Shown here: one piece after another, positions 23,157 through 27,810 of the stretch
How the letters are laid out: every line of letters starts with the position of its first letter
Numbering within the stretch: the first letter of the stretch is position 1
Assembly: GCA_049656905.1 (NCBI GenBank)
Contig: JBASMO010000023.1
Span: forward strand, 1-27,810
Reading direction: 5' to 3'
Source of the DNA: DTU018 sp003444615
Lineage (GTDB): Bacteria > Bacillota > Syntrophomonadia > Syntrophomonadales > Syntrophomonadaceae
Length of the DNA stretch: 27,810 nt
Notes under the pieces: generated by a model
Told to the model about the DNA's origin: nothing
Databases searched by the model: none
The model's input: the letters and a program-made list of their open reading frames with translations, nothing else
Made by a program: the position numbers and the translations under genes

Positions 23157-23327
23157 ATGAAAAAAGGTTTGCTGGCCGCAAGCATCGTCTTTATCATTTT
23201 AACTTTTGTGGGCATAGGATATGTCCTGACAACAAAAGGCCAAGCCAATGCCGGATATGCAATTATCCCCATGTTGTTGGCACTGGTAAGCATGGTCGCT
23301 TATCGTAAACATAAGAACATTAGCTAG
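23157..23327 (+). CDS. small hydrophobic membrane protein, 56 residues
   Basis: Two membrane helices (about residues 4-25 and 36-50), the first starting after MKK and the second ending in a basic RKHKN tail that favours the positive end inside. No family is recognised. The start is the ATG at 23157. Upstream lies GGAGGTGATC (23141-23150), an uninterrupted ten-base complement to the 3' end of 16S rRNA. It lies between larC and the racemase gene, 51 bases after larC. Confidence 0.7.
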   Translation: MKKGLLAASIVFIILTFVGIGYVLTTKGQANAGYAIIPMLLALVSMVAYRKHKNIS

Positions 23328-23342
23328 ACAGTGAGAATTTGG

Positions 23343-23374
23343 CACGGGAACAGGGTTGTTGACAACGCTTTTCC
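23343..23374 (+). repeat. degenerate dispersed repeat, copy 1 (partial)
   Basis: The segment ACGGGAACAGGGTTGTTGAC and the CTTTTCC that follows align with the first half of copies at 24544 and 24872. It lies just upstream of the ribosome site of the racemase gene. Confidence 0.4.
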
Positions 23375-23393
23375 AATGAGAGGAGATAGACTA

Positions 23394-24086
23394 ATGAAAA
23401 CCATAGGTCTAATCGGTGGCATGAGCTGGGAAAGTACGGTTACCTATTACCAGATTATTAATACGGTGGTTAAAGAACAGTTGGGGGGCTTTCATTCTGC
23501 CCGGTGTTTATTATATAGTGTTGATTTTCATGAAATCGAAACCTGCCAGTCTAAGGGCGAATGGGACAAGAGTGCTGCTATCCTGGCCGATGCAGCCCGG
23601 CGGTTGGAAAGGGGCGGAGCCGATTTTTTAGTAATCTGCACCAATACCATGCACAAAGTTGCTGATATTGTCCAGGAAGCCGTTTCCATCCCCCTTTTAC
23701 ATATCGCCGAAGCCACCGCCCAGGAATTAGTAAAAGGTGACGTTGATAAGGTCGGTTTACTAGGAACCAAATATACCATGGAACAGGATTTTTACAAAAC
23801 CAAACTGCAGGAAGCCGGCATTGAAGTCCTCATTCCGGAAGAAGAGGATCGCAATACAGTGAACCATATCATCTACCAGGAGTTGTGTTTAGGTATCATA
23901 ACTGATCCCTCTAAGCAGTCTCTCCTAGCTATTATAAATAAACTGGTAGATAAAGGAGCCCAGGGGATCATTCTGGGATGTACAGAAATAGGTCTTCTGG
24001 TTCAGCAACCGGATACCCACGTTCCATTATTTGATACGGCTTTAATACATGCTCAAAAAGCTGCCTTACATGCCCTGGGCAGGTAG
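23394..24086 (+). CDS. aspartate/glutamate racemase family protein (RacX/YgeA-like)
   Basis: A protein of about 230 residues that probably racemises an amino acid without a cofactor by two-base catalysis. The N-terminus KTIGLIGGMSWESTVTYY is the aspartate-racemase signature. The two catalytic cysteines are in VICTNTMHK and ILGCTEIGLL. Known relatives include broad-specificity racemases that make non-canonical D-amino acids, so the substrate is open. The frame is open from 23331, but AGAGGAG a few bases before the ATG at 23394 makes that the start. Confidence 0.9.
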   Translation: MKTIGLIGGMSWESTVTYYQIINTVVKEQLGGFHSARCLLYSVDFHEIETCQSKGEWDKSAAILADAARRLERGGADFLVICTNTMHKVADIVQEAVSIPLLHIAEATAQELVKGDVDKVGLLGTKYTMEQDFYKTKLQEAGIEVLIPEEEDRNTVNHIIYQELCLGIITDPSKQSLLAIINKLVDKGAQGIILGCTEIGLLVQQPDTHVPLFDTALIHAQKAALHALGR

Positions 24087-24129
24087 CCTGTAAGGCTTTG
24101 CCTGCTCAAAAGGTTTAATAGAAACCAGG

Positions 24130-24155
24130 GCAAATGTGATGTGGTTTGCATCTTT
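24130..24155 (+). terminator. weak candidate terminator after the racemase gene
   Basis: GCAAA pairs with TTTGC over a 10-base loop and is followed by ATCTTTT. The stem is short, so this is only a candidate. The rest of 24087-24287 shows no other clear element. Confidence 0.25.
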
Positions 24156-24287
24156 TACCCTCTCCGAACCCTGTATATCCAGCCAGTATTTACATACACG
24201 CCTCACATATAGTACCATTTAGGTCAAAATGGGCATAACGCTGCGGAAATTATTTTGGCTTATATCAGAATAGGGGAGGTGTATTAT

Positions 24288-24509
24288 ATGGAGAATTGTT
24301 CTTTTCTTCCGGGATGTCCTTTTTACAACGATAAAATGGAAAATAAGCCGGCTTTAGCGAGCATCTACAAAAAGAACTACTGCGAAGGAAATTATGCAGA
24401 ATGTGCCAGATGGAAAATAGCAACCACTGTGGGTAAACCAGCAGTTCCTGCTGATCTTTTTCCCAATCAACATGATCGTGCAGAACAAATCTTAAAAGAA
24501 AGAAGTTAA
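24288..24509 (+). CDS. small four-cysteine protein, 73 residues
   Basis: A soluble protein with cysteines at 4, 10, 32 and 39 in the pattern C-x5-C ... YC-x6-C-ARWK, followed by a VPADLFPNQHDRAEQIL tail. The spacing suggests a bound metal or Fe-S cluster. I recall small proteins of this kind in anaerobes, but I cannot name a family or function. The ATG at 24288 has GGGGAGGTG upstream. A terminator follows about 90 bases after the stop codon. Confidence 0.75.
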   Translation: MENCSFLPGCPFYNDKMENKPALASIYKKNYCEGNYAECARWKIATTVGKPAVPADLFPNQHDRAEQILKERS

Positions 24510-24543
24510 CTTGATATTAACACAAGCTACATACACCGGTCGC

Positions 24544-24588
24544 CGCGGAAACAGGTTATTGGCAACTTTTTCGTACTCTGCAAACCCT
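24544..24588 (+). repeat. degenerate dispersed repeat, copy 2
   Basis: The segment beginning CGCGGAAACAGGTTATTGGC and ending ACTCTGCAAACCC resembles the copies at 23343 and 24872. It lies between the four-cysteine gene and its terminator. Confidence 0.4.
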
Positions 24589-24601
24589 TTTCCTGAACTA
24601 G

Positions 24602-24656
24602 AGCAGCCCTATAGTGCAGCATTGGATTACCAGAATAGCATGGGCTGCTTTTTTTA
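24602..24656 (+). terminator. intrinsic terminator after the four-cysteine gene
   Basis: AGCAGCCC (24602-24609) pairs perfectly with GGGCTGCT (24642-24649), with an inner GTGC/GCAT stem shortening the loop, and then runs into six T residues followed by ATTTT. Confidence 0.7.
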
Positions 24657-24863
24657 TTTTCTCCTGCCCCTCATGCTTTCTGTACGGCGGTCAATCTTTT
24701 AGATCTCAAGGATATCAAAGATGTGTTAGCCCAAACAGCCGATGAGATCCATCCGGATATGTCCTTAAAAGAAAAGTCAGCAGCTGTCGCAGGTCTGTTC
24801 CAGTCTGCTGCCGAAAAGCGCAGTATATCGCTCAAGCTGAATAAAAAGAAGCCCAAAAAATAG
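24639..24863 (+). pseudogene. orphan reading frame, possible gene remnant
   Basis: A frame open from 24639 to a TAG at 24861-24863 encodes a protein-like tail: LLDLKDIKDVLAQTADEIHP, then a helical, alanine- and lysine-rich stretch ending NKKKPKK. It has no standard start with a good ribosome site at its 5' end, and the first part crosses the T tract of the terminator. A GTG at 24723, nine bases after AAGGAT, could give a 46-residue protein. Otherwise it is the surviving 3' end of a lost gene. No family is recognised. Confidence 0.4.
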
Positions 24864-24871
24864 TGGTTTGT

Positions 24872-24917
24872 CACGGAGGTGCGTTTGTGGACAGCTTTAC
24901 CACACTCAGCAAACCCC
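24872..24917 (+). repeat. degenerate dispersed repeat, copy 3
   Basis: The segment running from ACGGAGGTGCGTTTGTGGAC to ACTCAGCAAACCC aligns with copy 2 over its whole length at modest identity. Copies 2 and 3 flank the orphan reading frame as direct repeats. Confidence 0.4.
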
Positions 24918-24993
24918 CACTTTTGTAATCAATGCAACGGCTAAAACGTATAGTCTTAGGGCAGGAACTTAAAACTGGGGAGGACATCATTTC

Positions 24994-25929
24994 ATGCACA
25001 TTCAGGATCGGCTGCTTAAAGCTGCTCAGAAAGTACGAGAACAAGAAACGCTGCTCCACCGCCGCGAAGCAACCTGTAATTTGATTAAGCAGCAAAAAGA
25101 GCATTGGCAGCAGCTAAAGAAGCAATTAGACAGGGAACTCAAGGATGTGGAACAGCTGGAGGGTTTTACCCTGCAAAACTTCTGGCACAGTATAAGAGGA
25201 ACTAAAGATGTGGCCAGACACAAAGAACAGGAGGAATACCTGGCGGCCAAAATGAAGTTTGACAGTGCCAATGCTGCGCTAGAGAATTTGCAAAACGATC
25301 TTAGGCGAATAGATAATGCCTTAGCTGCTCTGGGAGATGTCCAAACGGAATACCAGTGGGCCCTCCGGGAAAAGGAGCGGTATTTATGGTCTGTCGATAA
25401 GCCCGAATCCAGGCGGTTAATGGAAATAGCTGAGCGTTTAGGCTATCTTCAGGCCCAAGCCAAAGAGGTTGCGGAAGCAATCGATGCCGGGCAAAAAACC
25501 TCTCAAGGATTAGCTGAAGTTGAAAAAAGTCTCAGCAGTGCCCAGGGCTGGGGAGTGGTCGATATTATTGGAGGAGGCCTGATAATTACCGCCATTAAAC
25601 ATTCTCATATCGGCTCTGCCCGCCGCCAAATCAATCAAGCCCAACAACAGTTGCGCAGGTTTCAAACCGAATTGGCTGATGTCAAAAAAACCAATACCTC
25701 TCTGGAAATCGGTAATATATGGACCTTGGCTGACTTTTTGCTAGATGGATTATTATTTGATTTCATCGTCCAATCACAGATCAATGCTGCCCAGCATCGC
25801 ACTCGCCAGCTTAAACAAGAAATCATGGCAACTATTCAGGATCTGTACCAACTACAGAGGCAAAACCAGCAGGAGACTGAGAAATTAAATGAAGAAAGGC
25901 AGCGTTTAATAGAAGCTGCCTCCATTTAG
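24994..25929 (+). CDS. coiled-coil protein of unknown function, 311 residues
   Basis: Predicted long coiled coils at about residues 1-60, 65-115, 205-235 and 260-305, rich in Q, E, K and L. They are broken by two short hydrophobic, glycine-containing inserts: WGVVDIIGGGLIITAIKHSH (about 188-207) and LADFLLDGLLFDFIVQSQI (about 248-266). The two inserts look like an internal repeat (hydrophobic hairpin, then a helix starting I-x-x-A). No signal peptide. I do not recognise a named family. The ATG at 24994 has GGGGAGGA upstream. It is the last plus-strand gene and converges with the CoA-transferase. Confidence 0.85.
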   Translation: MHIQDRLLKAAQKVREQETLLHRREATCNLIKQQKEHWQQLKKQLDRELKDVEQLEGFTLQNFWHSIRGTKDVARHKEQEEYLAAKMKFDSANAALENLQNDLRRIDNALAALGDVQTEYQWALREKERYLWSVDKPESRRLMEIAERLGYLQAQAKEVAEAIDAGQKTSQGLAEVEKSLSSAQGWGVVDIIGGGLIITAIKHSHIGSARRQINQAQQQLRRFQTELADVKKTNTSLEIGNIWTLADFLLDGLLFDFIVQSQINAAQHRTRQLKQEIMATIQDLYQLQRQNQQETEKLNEERQRLIEAASI

Positions 25930-25955
25930 AAGTGTATTGCTGTGAAGCAAGTTAG

Positions 25956-27352
25956 TTAAAAGGGAATTTTGTTGGTCTTTGACCATATTTTCATTTCTTG
26001 GGCCGTTTTAATGAGCTCATCACGGAAATCAGGATGAGCAATACTTATTACGGCTTCTGCTCTTCCCCATATAGACAGTCCTTTTACGTTTACCATGCCG
26101 TGTTCGGTTACTAAATAGTGAACACAAGTTCTGGGTACGGTTACAATTGTACCTGGAGGCAACACGGGTGTTACACGTGAATGGACATTTCCTTGTTTAT
26201 CTTTAAATGTTAAAGAAAAAGCCAGAAAACTTTTACCCCCCTTGGAGTGGAAAGCACCGATAACAAAATCCAGCTGTCCGCCAGTGCCTGATACATGCCG
26301 TATACCCACTGACTCAGAGGATATCTGTGAAAAGAGATCTACTGCCATGATATTGTAGTCGACACCACGTTGTCATTTGCGGCTATCAACTGGGGATTGT
26401 TAATATATTCTATTGAACAGGAGGCGCATAGGGGATCATCATTCAACCAATCGTATGTCTCCTGTTTTCCTATACAAAAGGAATAGGTACTCTTATTTCT
26501 GTCCTTGGCTTTATAAATATTGCTAATTTTGCCCGCTTCATGCATCCTGACCATTGAATCACAGAACATTTCGGTGTGTATGCCTAAGTTTTTAATATCC
26601 GAATCAACTAACAATTCTCCAATCAGATTGGGTACTGCACCTATTCCCAGCTGAATACATGCTCCATCGGGAATCTCATCGGCAATGAGCCTGGCGATTT
26701 TATGTTCCACAGGATAATCCTCAGGAATTGGCGGGGAATATGGAGGATATGCAAATATCTCACTGTTGGACCCTTCTATTATGTAATCCACCTCATTGAT
26801 ATGGAAACATTCATCGTGTCCCCCCAGGCAACGTGGCATGTTTTCATTTACTTCCACGATAACGATATCTGCAGTAGATGCCCAGGCACGTGTCATGCAA
26901 TTGGATAATCCAAAATTGAAGCAGCCGAATTTATCCATGGGAGTTGTCTGGGTCACCATTATGTTAGCCATAGGGCGAGAAGGATAATTGTATTTTTTAT
27001 CCAGCCTGTTATAGCCCATCATAGTTCCCTCATGATAGTTAAGAGGATTATAGCAAGAAAGTCCGCCACTCTCTGCCAGCTGCCGATCTAATAATGAATA
27101 AATCCAACTGAAATACTGGAAGGATTTTTGTTCTGGATCTTGAATAATAATTTCCGGAATGGGATAAACCACTGGGCCTCCTCTGACCGCAACATTTTTA
27201 AGTTCCCCAGTTCGTTGGGCAAGAGCTATATCAAAATCAATAGGTTTAGTTGAAAACATTCCGTATTCGATCACGTCATTATCTTTTATCAATTGAGCCG
27301 CCTTATCGGCGGATATCAGCTTGCTCTTGTATTCCGGTGTGTAGTCTTTCAT
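25956..27352 (-). pseudogene. acyl-CoA:acetate / 4-hydroxybutyrate-type CoA-transferase, interrupted by a frameshift
   Basis: A family I CoA-transferase of the AcH/4-hydroxybutyrate/butyryl-CoA type, in two frames. The first part (27352-26339, 337 residues) runs from the N-terminal domain to NPQLIAANDNVVS and then leaves frame and stops. The second (26348-25956) resumes at MAVDLFSQISSESVGIRHVS and contains the catalytic glutamate (SSESVG) and GTGGQLDFV. Reading across about 26357 with one added base restores VVS, six linking residues, then VDLFSQ, the family spacing, so a single base is missing. Neither half alone would hold the full active site. The ATG at 27352 has GGGAGGG upstream. It probably served fatty-acid metabolism together with the reductase upstream. 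A sequencing error is not excluded. Confidence 0.85.
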
Positions 27353-27402
27353 AATTTATCCCTCCCATGTAAATGAGCCAGAAAATACCAGCCATGTTAA
27401 AT

Positions 27403-27810
27403 CTAGAGATTTTTCATAACTGCCACATACGCCTCATGAATGGCATCCATTATTTTTGCAGGACGTACACTATCTCCAATCACTGAAAATGGTATCCTGG
27501 TTGTTGCCAGTTGATCAGCCAATGTGCGTACAGATTTTGAGCCAGTAGCGTAAATTATGTTGTCAAACCTAGCAGTCTGAATTGCACCGTCTTTTTCAAA
27601 GGTTAATGTGTTATCCTTAATAGTCAAAACTTTAGCGCTGGTAATTATATTTACCCCCAGTTTGGCCAGACTTTGGAGCAGTTCCCACTTGGTGCTCTTA
27701 CCTACATCCTTTCCGGCTTTGGGCATAAGTTCAAAAACCGTTACTTCCTTGTTGCCTTTGAATAATAACTCGCGCAGTCTTTCCGGGGTTTGAGCATCAT
27801 GCTTAAATAG
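27403..27810 (-). CDS. FAD/NAD(P)-dependent oxidoreductase, C-terminal part (enoate/2,4-dienoyl-CoA reductase-like)
   Basis: Only the last 135 residues are in the window; the frame is open to the right edge, so the gene starts outside it. Seen: a beta strand EVTVFELMPKAGKDVG that opens the pyridine-nucleotide domain, GVNIITSAKVLTI, FDNIIYATGSKSV, and the closing SVIGDSVRPAKIMDAIHEAY with the FAD-contacting GD. This is how the old-yellow-enzyme-type enoate and 2,4-dienoyl-CoA reductases end. It lies 50 bases upstream of the CoA-transferase in the same direction, which suggests a shared role in acyl-CoA metabolism. The exact substrate cannot be told from this fragment. Confidence 0.8.
   Translation of the reverse strand, partial: LFKHDAQTPERLRELLFKGNKEVTVFELMPKAGKDVGKSTKWELLQSLAKLGVNIITSAKVLTIKDNTLTFEKDGAIQTARFDNIIYATGSKSVRTLADQLATTRIPFSVIGDSVRPAKIMDAIHEAYVAVMKNL

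Noticed and set aside
24511..24702. Plus-strand frame of 63 codons after the four-cysteine gene
   Set aside because: It runs through a repeat copy and an intrinsic terminator, and has no ribosome site; judged non-coding.
24932..24996. ATG at 24932 opening a frame MQRLKRIVLGQELKTGEDII
   Set aside because: It is out of frame with the coiled-coil gene, lacks a ribosome site and soon enters shadow sequence of that gene.
26339..26365. Programmed ribosomal frameshift in the CoA-transferase
   Set aside because: No slippery heptamer, and no ribosome-site-like stimulator at the junction; family members are made from one frame.

Overview
The window looks like a chromosome segment of an anaerobic, spore-forming Firmicute (Clostridia), most like Syntrophomonas and its relatives. 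This is inferred from gene content, not from a database search. The clues are a sporulation protein (YyaC), a full-length selA-selB pair with a tRNA-Sec, 2-hydroxyacyl-CoA dehydratase-type radical reductase genes, an acyl-CoA/acetate CoA-transferase, an enoate/dienoyl-CoA reductase fragment, and Gram-positive type ribosome binding sites with frequent TTG and GTG starts.

Layout. 1-200: a tandem array of short hairpins and a small palindromic element. 199-2276 (minus): M18 aminopeptidase and a CvpA-like membrane protein. 2580-5576 (plus): a TVP38/DedA-type membrane protein, a eukaryotic-type hexokinase and a secreted CAP-domain protein, ending in a strong terminator. 5640-5955: no convincing gene. 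6005-6102 (minus): tRNA-Sec with its own near-consensus promoter and a terminator. 6248-19055 (minus): one long co-directional run of twelve genes with no gap over about 65 bases: ykvI-like, selA, selB, two paralogous DUF2229/HgdB-like proteins, their ATPase activase, livJ, livH, livM, livG, livF and a CBS-ACT protein. 19169-19777 (plus): yyaC. 19801-21810 (minus): M23 peptidase, bactofilin and a phosphoribosyltransferase. 21945-25929 (plus): larC, a 56-residue membrane protein, an aspartate/glutamate racemase homologue, a 73-residue four-cysteine protein, an orphan small reading frame and a coiled-coil protein. 25956-27810 (minus): a CoA-transferase broken by a frameshift and the C-terminal end of an FAD/NAD(P) oxidoreductase cut by the window edge.

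How the genes work together. SelA converts Ser-tRNA(Sec) to Sec-tRNA(Sec) and SelB delivers it to recoded UGA codons. The tRNA itself is encoded 8.4 kb downstream of selB. No selD and no candidate selenoprotein was seen in the window. The two DUF2229 proteins plus the activase form a complete ATP-driven electron-injection module of unknown substrate. LivJHMGF is a complete ABC importer for branched-chain amino acids or a related compound, with a CBS-ACT protein as a probable ligand sensor. Bactofilin and the M23 peptidase form a cell-envelope morphogenesis pair. LarC implies that the nickel-pincer cofactor is made, although larA, larB and larE are not here.

Points most worth a second look: the eukaryotic-type hexokinase, the DUF2229 reductase module coupled to selAB, the transporter-like gene coupled to selA, the frameshifted CoA-transferase, and two kinds of short repeats (the left-edge hairpin array, and a degenerate motif of about 45 bases seen three times between 23.3 and 24.9 kb).
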